Position numbers and translations under genes: made by a program
Source of the DNA: Owenia fusiformis
Taxonomy: Eukaryota; Annelida; Polychaeta; Sabellida; Oweniidae
Length of the DNA stretch: 64,000 bases
Assembly: GCA_903813345.2 (NCBI GenBank)
Contig: CAIIXF020000007.1
Location: forward strand, 19,517,564-19,581,563
Direction of reading: 5' to 3'
Part shown: one piece after another, positions 36,401 through 44,027 of the stretch
Layout of the letters: every line of letters begins with the position of its first letter
Numbering within the stretch: the stretch's first letter is position 1
The notes under the pieces: generated by a model
Told to the model about the DNA's origin: nothing
The model's input: only the letters and a program-made list of their open reading frames with translations
Databases searched by the model: none

Positions 36401-38523
36401 CGAATCTCATTAATAGTTCCCCATATATCTTTTAGATTTCCAGCTAATTTTTTAAAATGTATTTCAAAAATTAGCTGGAACTCTTAAAGATGTATGCCAT
36501 TGTAAAGTCAACTCGATCTAAGAAAGATGTTATTCGCTATTTTCATAAAACCGTTTCGGTAACCAGCGTTATCGAGCGGATCACCCGTGCGTAATGAGTA
36601 TATTAAATGTGTGTCTTCTATTGGTTTGAATTTATCTAGGCCTTTTAATCATTGAAAAAATCAGTGTCCATTAAATCTTCGTATTCTATACTTTTAATAT
36701 TATTTACCTTTCAATGGCAAGCGTTGAAGCTTCTCTGGATCAGTTATAGGCAAAAAATAATATGCTCCGCTATCTGGTATACGGCCACTTCCTATGCCCA
36801 AAGATGTCTCTGAAAATATATTAAGCTTCATCAATGTTTTTATCGGACTACCCTCCACGGCTTCAATAAGGTTGGCAAGTTCATGAGTCAATGTGAGGTT
36901 AAGTTAGCATTGATTAAATGTTGGTTATCCTTGTATTGCTTTTTCTTTCGTGGCCTTCACTTGCCCGTTGAGAATAAGTGAATGAAGGAGAACTATTATA
37001 AAGAGGTTCCTGGATGATCATCTTGATCGATATCTGATGTAATTTCTTAATTTTCAAAGGAGTCTACATATAGTTCGTTGCGGTTTTATCTTTATATCGT
37101 AATTTCAATCACCGCCATCATTTTTCAAACGTTACCTTGAAATATCACAACGTCGTGCTATCCTAATACTTATAGAACTTAATCTTAATTTGTTTCATGG
37201 GTGACAAAATGTTTCTTCTTTCAAGGTGAATGTCGAGTCTCGCATCTTACGAATGTAATTTTAGGTGATCTGTCTGCATGGGATGTATTAGTTATGGTAG
37301 TTCAACAGTACTTAAAAATATATTTTGTAACATCACGTAATATCACCAAACGTAATCATTATTGTTTGTTTGTTTTCTCAACGTAATAGACCTTCCTAAT
37401 GACTTGATAAATCCTCACGACAAATCGAATATCCTAATTAAACTTCCATTATAGTTTCTTGAAAATCAAAAATTTGAACTGACCTTCTCTACATTCATTC
37501 AGTTGAGGGATATTGGTATGACCGGGTGGGCATCGACATATACCATCAACACACATTTCATCTCTGCCGAGCTGCGCATTACAGTCAGCATCATTTCCAC
37601 ACGATGTTTCTGCTGCGGATGATTCCCCTATAAAAATAACAAGGCATTAACGTGACAACATGTCACTACCTAGTTGCTCACAATACTATGGGTTTAATAT
37701 ACCTTTATGACCTTTTTAAGAAGGTCAATGAAGGTCAAGTCTTAAATTTAAATATCAGATTTGATTTTTTGAGATCTTGTAGATGATTTTGAAAAATGGT
37801 CGGTTGAAGTCAGTGTAAACAGTTTTTGTTAAGTTATTGGAAGTTTTTAGAATTTGTTTCAGACGTCAGACACAGGACGCCAACCACCAACCGCCAACCG
37901 CCGCCCGTCGTCACAAAAATTGAAGACCATAATGGTGGTAACAATATGTCACCACTTTTGGTGGCGACAAATCAATAAGCATGGGTGTCAAATGTAAACC
38001 ATATATGATTCACCCAAATAATAAAACGTATCGATGTCAACTGTAACCATAGAATTCCGCAAAACATAGCAAGAAGGAAAAGGTGTCAAATAACACAACT
38101 AGTCATGGGGAAAACAAACTCATTTTGATTCAAATAAGTAATGACTAGAGGAATACTGGTTTAGCAGTTTGTGACGCAAAGAAATCAAGAAATGGTGCAC
38201 AAGAGAACCAGAGGGACAATCGTATATTTACTCTTGAATGTAATTGTAATGGTAAATCCAGTGGACCTGATAAAATCCCGCTTGTGGTTCCTTAAATATT
38301 TAGTACGCAATACCATGCACAGAAGAATAATACAATAATAAAAAATACATATATCTAGTACGCAATACCTGATATGTTATGTTATGTTATGAATAGTGTT
38401 TATGTAATCTAATAAATGAAATAAAATAAAACGTATGGAATCATTTACTACTATAAAGTACTTACATAAGATGACTAGCAGTGCGATCGTCAGAAAACAT
38501 GAGGGACTATTTCCCCATGTCAT
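491..38523 (-). CDS. Polycystin-1-like modular protein, N-terminal part (26 exons; 3' end outside window)
   Basis: I assembled 26 minus-strand coding exons, all with GT donors and AG acceptors and agreeing phases: 38466-38523, 37484-37627, 36708-36860, 36211-36320, 35821-36070, 34105-34235, 27105-27236, 24879-25035, 24224-24439, 23844-24029, 22653-22856, 22220-22372, 21721-21943, 17477-17697, 13410-13609, 11600-11771, 9038-9214, 8236-8310, 7868-7990, 7275-7549, 6262-6458, 5413-5911, 4435-4522, 3872-4052, 3221-3318 and 491-1713. They sum to 5646 bases (1882 codons) without a stop. Domain order: signal peptide (1-20), Cys-rich EGF-like segment (about 29-67), two discoidin domains (about 85-378), PAN/Apple-like segment (about 379-450), C-type lectin domain (about 451-580), then at least ten PKD repeats with YGDG or WGDG turns and HTY-type motifs. 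Lectin plus PKD content is typical of polycystin-1-like proteins. Function is unknown; a large ectodomain for ligand binding or adhesion is inferred. The weakest junction is the exon 3 acceptor (36860). Confidence 0.85.
1754..3046 (+). mobile_element. Mariner transposon, apparently intact
   Basis: The element is 1293 bp and bounded by 38-bp terminal inverted repeats (1754-1791 and 3009-3046) that are identical in every base. They begin CGAGGGAAGATCC. It is flanked by TA at 1752-1753 and 3047-3048, the mariner target duplication. The interior holds one uninterrupted transposase. Perfect TIRs and an open reading frame suggest recent insertion. It lies in the intron before exon 491-1713 of the PKD gene, in the opposite orientation to that gene. 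Confidence 0.93.
1932..2981 (+). CDS. Mariner-family transposase
   Basis: This protein of about 349 residues, starting MEKTEYRAVIKFL, matches the usual 340-350 residue mariner transposase. An in-frame ATG 14 codons earlier (1890) is possible, but homology favours 1932. The N-terminal part has two helix-turn-helix units, separated by a GRP-type linker (RSGRPKD), for TIR binding. A WVPRML motif (consensus WVPHEL) follows. The catalytic D,D34D triad is present: TCDETWVRHFEP, QQDNAPVHTS and APSDYYLF, with exactly 34 residues between the last two aspartates. A run of five Asp codons (GAT repeat) occurs in RYDDDDDEVK. I see no frameshift or stop. It cuts and pastes the element at TA sites in the nucleus. 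Confidence 0.93.
   Translation: MEKTEYRAVIKFLYQEENGGQEIYDRLKDVYGEGAPSYSTIKFWVAEFKRGRESIDDAPRSGRPKDVTTDRNVDLVHRTILEDRRKCIRELVEETGLSYGTVCRIIHEDLHMQKLSSRWVPRMLTEDMKTKRVAVARELLDMYNTDPQGFMERIVTCDETWVRHFEPSTKHESMQWKHMGSPPPKFRTTPSNKKMMATIFWDCEGPILVDYLPRGTTMNGVYYAALLRTLKARLDETRPHKVRLGVLHQQDNAPVHTSQVARDAAEECHLELLPHAPYPPDQAPSDYYLFGKLKKSLRGQRYDDDDDEVKIAVNQWLEGHAPDFFRTGLEMLPRRWAKCIEVQGDYIEK
3319..3871. other. Intron with repeated 18-bp palindrome
   Basis: Intron between exons 24 and 25 of the PKD gene. It contains the perfect 18-bp palindrome TTGTATTCGCGAATACAA at 3717-3734 and a one-mismatch copy at 3583-3600. They may be the ends of a small 150-bp element. Nothing else is recognised. Confidence 0.5.
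4523..5412. other. Intron, no recognised content
   Basis: Intron between exons 22 and 23 of the PKD gene. The sequence is AT-rich with a short C run near 5201. I see no exon, repeat family or RNA gene. Confidence 0.5.
7069..7228. repeat. Long near-perfect hairpin (fold-back MITE)
   Basis: The segment beginning GGAATAAATAATGATAGG at 7069 recurs inverted, ending at 7228. The arms of about 68 bases differ at only a few positions and enclose a loop of about 22 bases. It sits in the intron between exons 20 and 21 of the PKD gene (6459-7274). The rest of that intron shows no recognised feature. Confidence 0.8.
8311..9037. other. Intron, no recognised content
   Basis: Intron between exons 17 and 18 of the PKD gene. 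Its only feature is a C homopolymer tract at about 8879-8893. No repeat family or coding exon was found. Confidence 0.5.
9323..11434. repeat. Large inverted-repeat element with two-module arms
   Basis: The left arm (about 9323-10112) and right arm (about 10629-11434) are near-complete reverse complements of roughly 790 bases. They are separated by an unrelated AT-rich spacer of about 516 bases. Each arm is two modules of about 390 bases, each ending in TTTGGTGTGATAG (near 9700-9713 and 10095-10107, with mirrored copies at about 10637 and 11021). The modules are dense in CGTTC, CGTCC and GTACG at 10-11 base or 20-22 base spacing. It lies in the intron between exons 16 and 17 of the PKD gene. 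No transposase is visible, so it is non-autonomous or a satellite-derived duplication. Confidence 0.85.
12720..13200. repeat. Palindromic AT-rich repeat segment
   Basis: GTGGATATTGATATCTTTAC and its inverse flank a centre reading GAGTGAGCGCAGCGAATGAG. Then follow poly-A-rich slippage-like sequence (12890-13010) and a 22-base direct duplication (GAGAAGTGATATTCGATGG, two copies at about 13025-13068). The interval lies in the intron between exons 15 and 16 of the PKD gene. The remaining parts, 11772-12719 and 13201-13409, show nothing recognised. Confidence 0.55.
13610..16846. other. Intron part with minor repeats only
   Basis: This is most of the intron between exons 14 and 15 of the PKD gene. 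A direct repeat with CCTTGTGTGAGCCCTA occurs near 14090 and again near 14277. CACTGGGAGCCAG near 14503 has an inverted partner near 15707, which may mark the ends of a 1.2-kb element. I found no coding exon. Confidence 0.45.
16847..17388. repeat. Fold-back element, about 540 bp
   Basis: The arm 16847-16968 (ACAGCTGGATGACTCTAACT onward) is inverted at about 17267-17388 with roughly 85-90 percent identity by eye. The interior contains further short copies of the TAACTGAAGTTGATG motif. It lies in the intron between exons 14 and 15 of the PKD gene. No coding capacity is seen; it is a typical non-autonomous fold-back element. Confidence 0.75.
18605..20098. repeat. TIR element with internal tandem array (long copy)
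   Basis: The ends read TATCACTACC and GGTGGTGACA, short imperfect inverted repeats. Between them lie about nine tandem units anchored on GATGATTTTGAAAA, at roughly 18655, 18809, 18962, 19096, 19249, 19385, 19541, 19669 and 19806. Spacings are 128-156 bases in two size classes. Each unit carries several GACCTT and AGGTCA motifs. The tail (about 19960-20098) contains CGCCAACCGCCAACC repeats. A one-unit copy is at 37661-37969. It lies in the intron between exons 13 and 14 of the PKD gene. Confidence 0.8.
21006..21577. mobile_element. TTAA-flanked MITE (piggyBac-type target)
   Basis: The ends AGGGTGACG (21006) and CGTCACCCT (to 21577) are perfect 9-bp inverted repeats, both flanked by TTAA (21002-21005 and 21578-21581). 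TTAA duplication is the hallmark of piggyBac-family insertion. The 572-bp interior has a 79-codon open frame that resembles nothing I know, so it is a non-autonomous element. It lies in the intron between exons 13 and 14 of the PKD gene. Confidence 0.6.
22653..24029 (-). other. Exons 10-11: C-type lectin domain
   Basis: Exons 23844-24029 and 22653-22856 (both phase 1-1) make a C-type lectin-like domain. The first has SCTPGFDAIGSGCYF followed by ACRVANGELAIIESQAELD, the usual first half. The second has LIGLTYDGTNLVWDNGE and ends PILCES. I do not see a clear EPN or QPD plus WND calcium and sugar site, although VWDNGE lies near it. Carbohydrate binding is therefore uncertain. Polycystin-1 also has a C-type lectin domain before most of its PKD repeats. 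Confidence 0.8.
22857..23843. other. Intron with fragment of a G/C-tract MITE
   Basis: Intron between exons 10 and 11 of the PKD gene. Around 23543-23636, on the minus strand, the sequence reads CAGTCCCGTAGCCATTTTTG followed by a purine-rich tract. This is the same terminal type as the element at 39530-39788. The rest is unremarkable. Confidence 0.4.
24224..24439 (-). other. Exon 9: PAN/Apple-like Cys-rich segment
   Basis: One phase 1-1 exon of 216 bases encodes about 72 residues with four cysteines: VNCLGDVES, VDDCAAVASAVG, then FTCKHALCIL and a hydrophobic end. The spacing is reminiscent of PAN/Apple or related lectin-like modules. It sits between the second discoidin domain and the C-type lectin domain. 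The family call is tentative; WSC is the other possibility, since polycystin-1 carries a WSC domain near its N-terminus. Confidence 0.5.
25423..25894. mobile_element. MITE with GCGCGCAGTTTG termini
   Basis: The left end (GTCAAGCTGCGCGCCTAC) and right end (GGCGCGCAGTTTGAC) are inverted repeats of about 50 bases. Each contains two copies of the GCGCGCAGTTTG or GCACGCAGTTTG motif in opposite orientation. The 472-bp interior is AT-rich and non-coding. It lies in the intron between exons 7 and 8 of the PKD gene. Target duplications are not obvious. Confidence 0.7.
26094..26430. repeat. Fold-back element 1 of a pair
   Basis: The arm 26094-26195 (TGATCGTAGAGAATGTCTAG, then TATGTTCGGGCAATACCTG) is inverted at about 26333-26430 with about 90 percent identity by eye. 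The 140-base centre has its own short inverted repeats (GGGCAATG, AATCATTGAAAG). No coding capacity. It is followed after 40 bases by a second fold-back element. Confidence 0.75.
26470..26835. repeat. Fold-back element 2 of a pair
   Basis: GTTAACATAATTACGTACAA near 26489 and its inverse near 26800 lie in arms of about 100-135 bases that include GGGCGGGCAATA and CTTTTATAATC. The centre contains ATATCATTGCTAGA, also present in the neighbouring element, which suggests common origin. It lies in the intron between exons 7 and 8 of the PKD gene. Confidence 0.7.
27340..27475. repeat. AT-rich minisatellite, left block
   Basis: Tandem units of about 45-60 bases are built on ACAATATAATAGGAT, GTTACAAATGATAATAATGA and similar. 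The same family recurs at 32830-33115, so the two blocks bracket the 476-bp satellite within one intron of the PKD gene. Confidence 0.7.
27595..32570. repeat. 476-bp satellite array with microsatellite interruptions
   Basis: The marker CGGACACCATATCTCAAAA recurs at about 27755, 28231, 28707 (variant), 29656, 30789, 31395, 31869 and 32346. Adjacent full units are 474-477 bases apart. Other shared blocks are GCCATAACTTCCGAACCGGA, TGACCTAGATTTTGACCTAG and GAGGTCCCCTTCTTTTA. The array is interrupted by a GATAGGAAG microsatellite (about 29119-29310) and a GTAGCTGAGTAG repeat (about 30478-30690). Open frames of 60-92 codons here recur with the unit and are not genes. It fills most of the 6.9-kb intron between exons 6 and 7 of the PKD gene. 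Confidence 0.85.
32640..32840. repeat. Three small hairpins in an ATA microsatellite
   Basis: TAGACTCCAGAT, a 4-5 base loop and ATCTGGAGTCTA form hairpins at 32665-32693, 32743-32770 and 32808-32835. They are separated by AAT/AAG microsatellite and a shared ACTGGCAAAAGCAATAGA lead. Arms are identical between copies while the loops differ. Confidence 0.8.
32830..33115. repeat. AT-rich minisatellite, right block
   Basis: Five or so units of about 55 bases are built on ACAATATAATAGGATGTTAC and AAATGATAATAATGAGATAA. It is the same family as 27340-27475 on the other side of the satellite. A 91-residue low-complexity open frame on the minus strand is a by-product of the repeat. Confidence 0.75.
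33116..34104. other. Intron remainder, no recognised content
   Basis: This is the right part of the intron between exons 6 and 7 of the PKD gene. GCTGGCGACTGGGAATGATG at about 34039 repeats the flank at about 27470 on the far side of the satellite. Otherwise it is AT-rich without recognised elements. Confidence 0.45.
34788..35507. mobile_element. Mariner/Tc1-type MITE, CACTCCCC termini (long copy)
   Basis: Terminal inverted repeats of 25 bases begin CACTCCCCTTCATAAGTTTG on the left and CACTCCCCTCCATAAGTTTG on the inverted right, with two mismatches. TA flanks both ends (34786-34787 and 35508-35509). The interior is non-coding and shares blocks such as GGTCTTCAAAGTCAAAAT with 55340-56500. A second copy is at 53953-54274. 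It lies in the intron between exons 5 and 6 of the PKD gene. Confidence 0.8.
36861..37483. other. Intron, no recognised content
   Basis: Intron between exons 2 and 3 of the PKD gene. I see no repeat or exon. The neighbouring intron (36321-36707) has only a short inverted repeat (TCCAGCTAATTTTT near 36439, inverse near 36465). Confidence 0.45.
37484..37627 (-). other. Exon 2: EGF-like Cys-rich segment
   Basis: This phase 1-1 exon of 144 bases has the cysteine pattern SCGNDADC, then EMCVDGICRCPPGHT, then NECRE. That is EGF-like or part of one, with a hydroxyl-rich linker before it. It is the first folded unit after the signal peptide. A single symmetrical phase-1 exon is typical for shuffled extracellular modules. 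Confidence 0.7.
37661..37969. repeat. TIR element, short copy with one internal unit
   Basis: It starts TGTCACTACC and ends GGTGGCGACA, with the same head (CTAGTTGCTCACAATAC) and tail (CGCCAACCACCAACCGCC) as 18605-20098. It has a single internal unit instead of about nine. The unit carries AGGTCA-ATGA-AGGTCA at 37722-37737. It lies in the intron between exons 1 and 2 of the PKD gene. Confidence 0.75.
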
Positions 38524-38554
38524 TTCGAATTTCTAACTCTCTTGTATTACGATC
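38466..38554 (-). other. First coding exon with signal peptide and short 5' UTR
   Basis: On the minus strand an ATG at 38523-38521 opens a 19-codon stretch: MTWGNSPSC, then the hydrophobic core FLTIALLVIL. This is a good signal peptide, ending in a TTAT|GTAAG donor (phase 1). Just upstream, TTCTCTATTGCAG at about 38567-38555 is a strong 3' splice site. So 38524-38554 is probably 5' UTR and a non-coding exon should lie further right. A candidate donor, TTGAAG|GTAAGG, ends at 39176, but its start cannot be fixed from sequence alone. Confidence 0.75.
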
Positions 38555-39529
38555 CTGCAATAGAGAATAATATTAATTAGTAATTAATTAGTACTATCTA
38601 AACATGAAGGTTAATTGTCAAAACAAAGCTTTGATTGTATCAAACAATATAAATATAATTACTTCGTTGTTGGTCAATATAGTTTATTGTACCTACTATT
38701 GTAACCTATTGTATCTACTCTTAAACAATAAACTACATGAGAAGTTACGTAGTATCACATTTGCATTAATTGCATACAATTGTAATGCATCTAAAAAGTA
38801 GTTACGTAATAGCATAAGTACCTAAGTGGAATTCTTGCTTTAAAAGTTTACCCAATGTTCATTGAGGCAGAAAGCGCTAATTAATATCATTTATCTTATG
38901 CTGATATCACGAGATTTCAACTGTCTTTTTAATAGATTGCCCACTATGATACGTAGACAAGCATATGCATAAGATTACAAAACAAGGTATATTTTTATCT
39001 GATGAAAAAAATCCAAAAGGTGCATATTATTTTATGATCTATATATTATAGAAAAATAGGTTTGTTTGCAACTTTAAAAATAATAGAAACAATTTAATAT
39101 TCCTAAAAGTTATTACAAGATATTTAAATTTAGTAAAGTGTAAAAAATAGGAGCTATGGAAGAAATATACCTTACCTTCAATCTCAAATCTGCATCTCTT
39201 TAGAAACAAATCAACACTGATACAAAAACATCAATATACAGGGTGTTCCAATAGGACAATGATGAAATATTTTTCCGTTGTATTTTTTTCTTTTTAGAAA
39301 AAAAGAATAACACCACAGTTAGTAGCAGCGCATTGATTGGATTAAAAAGTATATTAAAAATATAAGTCATTGTTATTAAATACCTGATGTAAAGAAACAT
39401 AAGTGGAAAAAGAGGAATGAAATGTCATTTTACACGTTCATGTATTCTTCTTCATTGTTCAAAATTAACAAGTCTATTTAAAAACACTGCTGAACATTCA
39501 AGTTTGATTTAAGGGATTCTTATATTTCT

Positions 39530-39788
39530 CAGGGCCGTAGTCAGTGAAAGAATTTTTGGCCAGGGGGGTGGGGGGTTCGCCCGGTCGAATCCTGCGAACC
39601 CCCCACCCCCCTGGCCAAAAATTCTTTCAAAAGCATGCAGTTTTTCACCATTTTGAGCACTTCTCTAGTGATTTTAGCCATATTTAGCCCAATTTTGTAA
39701 TATGTGAACCCCCCTGGAAATTTTTGGAAACTGAACCCTGACCCCCCCCCCCCCCCTCCCCCTTTGGCAAATACTGGCCACGGGCCTG
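39530..39788. mobile_element. MITE with CAGGGCCGTAG termini and internal perfect hairpin
   Basis: The ends read CAGGGCCGTAGTCAG and, inverted, CAGGCCCGTGGCCAG. Inside, 39546-39580 is a perfect 35-base inverted copy of 39594-39628 (TTGGCCAGGGGGGTGGGG core) with a 13-base loop. It also contains a C homopolymer (about 39741-39757). A 121-codon minus-strand frame across it is glycine-rich low-complexity translation of the repeat. Confidence 0.7.
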
Positions 39789-41728
39789 TTTCTAATATGC
39801 TGTTACTGTTACTGCATATGGCGTATTGGAACAAATATATTATCTCAATTTGAGAGGCTGGTAAGATTTGTGAAATTTGAAATAAATCAGTCATTGGCTT
39901 TTCCACAATTCTGCCTTCTCTTTGTTACAATCACAAATGTTCATATTTTCTGCACTTTTGAAACACGATGTAGTCATTAAGTCATTGCAACATTGCAATA
40001 TTTATTGTCACTATGTTTATTCCAACGTGCTTTTCTCACGCAGATCTGTATTTTTGACAGTTTGGACTCTTGGATCCTTCAAGCATATAATATGTCATAT
40101 TAGACTATATATCATACGATGGTATGAAATAGTTTAGTAAATGATTACAAAGTTAATTTTAAATTCTGTTGAACATTTTCAGCGCATCCAAGTATTCACG
40201 TTTACCTTAAAATAATGATTGACCTAAATCGCCACATACGAAGATAAAGGAAATATGTGATATATCATACAAAAAATATAAAAATGAAAAAATATTGCAG
40301 ATACTAGAACGAAATCACATACCAGTACGTGAAATAACTTGGTAACAAATGTTTTTCTCAAATAATTGATTATCTGCCTCTTGTCTTCGATCAATTAAAT
40401 GCTTATAAAAAATTTAAATCTCACAAAACATATGGAACAAATTGTCAAATAGATGTTTTCAAAACACCTGAATTATTTATATTTAATGGCTGGGACATTG
40501 TCGACAATTTTGTTTGCATAACAACCAATTAGTTGTTGTCACTGGTTTCTATGTTGTACGTCAATAACATCAATAACTGTTGTCAAAAAATGCTATCTGG
40601 CAGCTCGTAGTATAGAAATTTTATTTTATTTTTTGGAACTGCTTTTGATAAAGCGGCACAATTTCAAATACAATGTATAAGGTGCTTTCGGACAATTCTA
40701 CAAGTTGTATTTTGGTTGACAAATCCATTTATCTACACTTGATAAATGATTAAAATAGCAGCACTGTTTTGAGATCTATATAGATTTCTTTGATAAAGTC
40801 AAACATATTCATGTACAATATATCTCAGTTTGTATCACTCGGGTTATGACTAAGGACTGTACAGTGCAAACCTAAATTGGCAGATTATTATCATTAGAAG
40901 AAAAATCTCTCAAAATTGACTCAATTTAAATCTTAACCAATCAAGGGTTCACATATTGATTCTAAGTGTCCCTTTCTGAGGTAAATATTGGTGTACTAAT
41001 ATGCATCCTGAATGTCAATCCCCTCAGAATGGTTCATTTCATTGTTTGGTGAAGAGTGAAACATTTCGGATATAAGGGATATTAAGCTACAAGCTAGATA
41101 ACTGAAGAATCATGGTCCTCAGGGCGGATCAGTTTTCCCCTTTCTAGTATTTACGTTTATTTTTGTCTCAATGGGTTTAAAGGTATGAGAGAAAAGGATG
41201 TAGTTAGGTCCGTGGAAAAAAACGATTGAAAGGGACAGTAATAAAATTTCACTTTTCGGGTACAAGTTCTCTTAAAAATGTAGCTCAACCTCCATACACT
41301 GCTGCTCACGAATCAAATTATTAGATCCATTTTGGGTGTGAACGACGAATACAGCACTTCTTTATGACATGTTGATATCTGGACTAAAAATCATCATCAG
41401 AATAGAAACAAAAGCTGGTTTAAATATTTATGAGCTCAATATAGAGTGCTAATTGAATGTATATAAACAGCTTCGCACTTGCTTGATATGTTAGAGTAAA
41501 GACAATAGAAACAAAGAAACAATTGCTCTTATAATTTATTCATTACAATCTAGTGGATGAAAATGATAACTAAAATGATTTCGATTTCACTCTTTTTGTC
41601 ACACATCCAACTCCCGGCCCAAACATAATTCAGTACTGGTTACACCTGACTGGGATGACTATGAAACGCATCCATCGCGGTTTTATCAAAATCACAAAAC
41701 GTATCATTCTATGACCAACTTTGACCTT

Positions 41729-41934
41729 ATTAGGGGAGGCATCAAAAGATCAATGTCTGATAGAAAACTAAATAAATCTAGTTTGGGGGAGGGGGTCAAA
41801 GCTATTTCAGTTTGCTATCCGACAAGTTTCAACATTTAAATTTTTCGTTTTGAGGGGGAGGGGGGGGGTCCACCTCAAAACTAGATTTATTTAGTTTCCT
41901 ATCAGACATTGAACTTTTGATGCCTCCCCTTAAC
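41729..41934. repeat. Inverted repeat with G-rich centre
   Basis: Arms 41729-41785 and 41877-41934 (GGGGAGGCATCAAAAG, GTCTGATAG, ACTAAATAAATCTAGTTT) match inverted with few differences. They enclose about 90 bases with two G-rich tracts. It is a non-coding fold-back element in intergenic DNA. Confidence 0.75.
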
Positions 41935-43897
41935 TGCTTCATTACTTGTGATGACGCATTTGCTTTTCAATCATAAAAACCTTTGAAAGTAGTTGCATCT
42001 AACATTGCTTCGTTATGCTGATAATCACACAGTTTAGAATTTTGCGTTTTATGTTAGAATTCTTTTGGCATCTAATCACATCAGTTAAGTCTAGTTACCA
42101 TAATTTCTCATCTTTCTTCTCTGCCTATTGAATATTTGTTTTTATATGATTATAAGATAAACATGTTACATAGCAGTGATAGACAGTCCAGGTGTATGGC
42201 TTATTATTTAACTGCAAAAGGAAACGAAGGAATATCGTTAAATATGATGGAACATTATTTCGATTTGCAAAATTAAAGATTTCATTTTATTGTACATTGA
42301 AATTGTTTAATTTTTCAAATTGTATCGAAATAAATACTAATATTAAAAAAGATGCAGCTAAAGCGTCTGTCAGTCCAATCATTTAATTCATTCGTATTAT
42401 AAAAGTTGCTGTTTTGAGTCACTATATGGACAAAGCAAACAAATGGAAACAGAAGTTAATTTCATTCATTATTCATGTATCAAGTATCAAACTGGATCGA
42501 GTATAGGAATTTTTATGAATTACAAGAACTCACATCGGATTTAGATGGTTCGATTGAACAACAAGATACACTGTTGTTTTTCTTCTTGTATTGCGCATAA
42601 CCATGCAATTAAGATTTTGAAAATGGCACTATAGATCTGATTATTTTCATAATTGTGTAAAATTTTGGCCGTAATTTAGATTTTGAAAAGCAATTATAAT
42701 TTCAGAAAAAAACGAAAAAATGAAAATGTTCAGTGAAAAAATATATACATACGAATTTAGGAATTTGAATTGATTTTAAAGATTATTTTACCATTTATAA
42801 ATGTTTTTATTAACGTACATCAAAATATATTGTCTTTGGTACAAAAGTAACATTTCGGATTACCTCAGAAATCGTTGCCAAACCGTCGGCTTAGTTGTAT
42901 GCTCGTTACTTATACATGTACAATTTACTCGATTGTCAATGTTGCGTGTATATGTATCACGAATATCCAGTAAGTTGGACATGTTAAGAATTGTATGTGA
43001 AGTGGCTTAGATCACGTATTCAAAAGTGTAGTGAGACATAAAGGACGTGTCTTCGGGCAGGATATGATTAATGTATTAAAACGGAACCCATTCTTACAAA
43101 GATATATAAACTATATATTATTCTAATATTAAAGTCTCTTGAATATATAAAGAACATATAAATATAGTAAATCATAAATATGTCACATTCATTATCATTT
43201 TATATTAGTTTGAGTATTAGGCTAATTCCCATTTTCCTGATTACGCCCAAGCTAAGTTCAATACGTTTTATACTGTATATAAACAATAAATATAATCATA
43301 TTTACAAACTCATAGAATAATTTATAGAATTCACAAAAAACAGATCTGATGGATCATCAAAATTTTTCAATGTCTACACAAAGTCATACTACCCCCAGTG
43401 GTACTCAAAAAGCAAGTTTGGGAAATAATTTAATATTTTGGGAAATCACTAACTACCAGATGCTCAATGCAAAATTAAATAGTAACACCATCCAATGATA
43501 ATAAATACAATTGTATATAAATTATACATTATTTGATATAAAATAATACAAACAAGATGTGATTATTATTCATAATATGTACATTGTTGATGATACACAT
43601 GCACTCAGTAGTCTACATAATATAACTAAATGAAAAAATATTTTCTTATCTACATGTATTTTGCAAGAATTGCTTCCTCATCAGATCAATGGTGCCTTTA
43701 TTCCCGGGGAATGTATATTTATTGTATGATCAGTAAAATGAAGCCTTCTGATTGGTCAGTTCTTGTGCTGTACCAATCTGTATTGCTACTGAGATTGTCG
43801 CCGTTGATCATCTCCGTCGCAATACAGAAAATATTGGTACGGAGGGGACAATCTAAGTACTGTAGCAATACAGAGGATCACACGATAAAAACGTTAA

Positions 43898-44027
43898 TTG
43901 AATGATTTGAAGTGCAATACAGGATATATTCTGTCTCGATATTCTGTATTGGCACTCGACTTCGTCTCGTTCCAATACGGAATTTCTCGAGCAGAATATA
44001 TCCTGTATTGCACTTCAAATCATTCAA
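43898..44027. repeat. Hairpin element
   Basis: TTGAATGATTTGAAGTGCAA at 43898 is inverted to end at 44027. Pairing is perfect for 36 bases, then imperfect to the centre. Further copies of the GCAATACAG motif lie just to the left (43790-43875), so a larger fold-back family may be involved. Confidence 0.75.

Larger units (their letters stand above)
24879..36860 (-). other. Exons 3-8: two tandem discoidin (F5/8 type C) domains
   Basis: Exons 36708-36860, 36211-36320 and 35821-36070 encode a first discoidin-like domain: GWALPLNSGEYARLRVDLG, ITSLLLD, then YAGLKLFLDDK and RYKLSTPVKARSIAINA. Exons 34105-34235, 27105-27236, 24879-25035 and the end of 35821-36070 encode a second. It shows the classic signature: an N-terminal Cys, IDLGEDKTIVAVATQG, WVTSYYLKYNKDG, VARYVSMYPQGHSG and a terminal Cys in EIYTDLCE. 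Such domains usually bind carbohydrate or phospholipid surfaces. The 6.9-kb intron inside the second domain is filled by the 476-bp satellite. Confidence 0.8.

Noticed and set aside
1-38523. Bacterial origin or recent horizontal transfer of the genes
   Set aside because: Spliceosomal introns, animal extracellular domains and eukaryotic transposons are present throughout; nothing in codon use by eye sets the PKS exon apart strongly.
39541-39906. Glycine-rich open frame of 121 codons
   Set aside because: It reads through a C/G homopolymer and the MITE hairpin.
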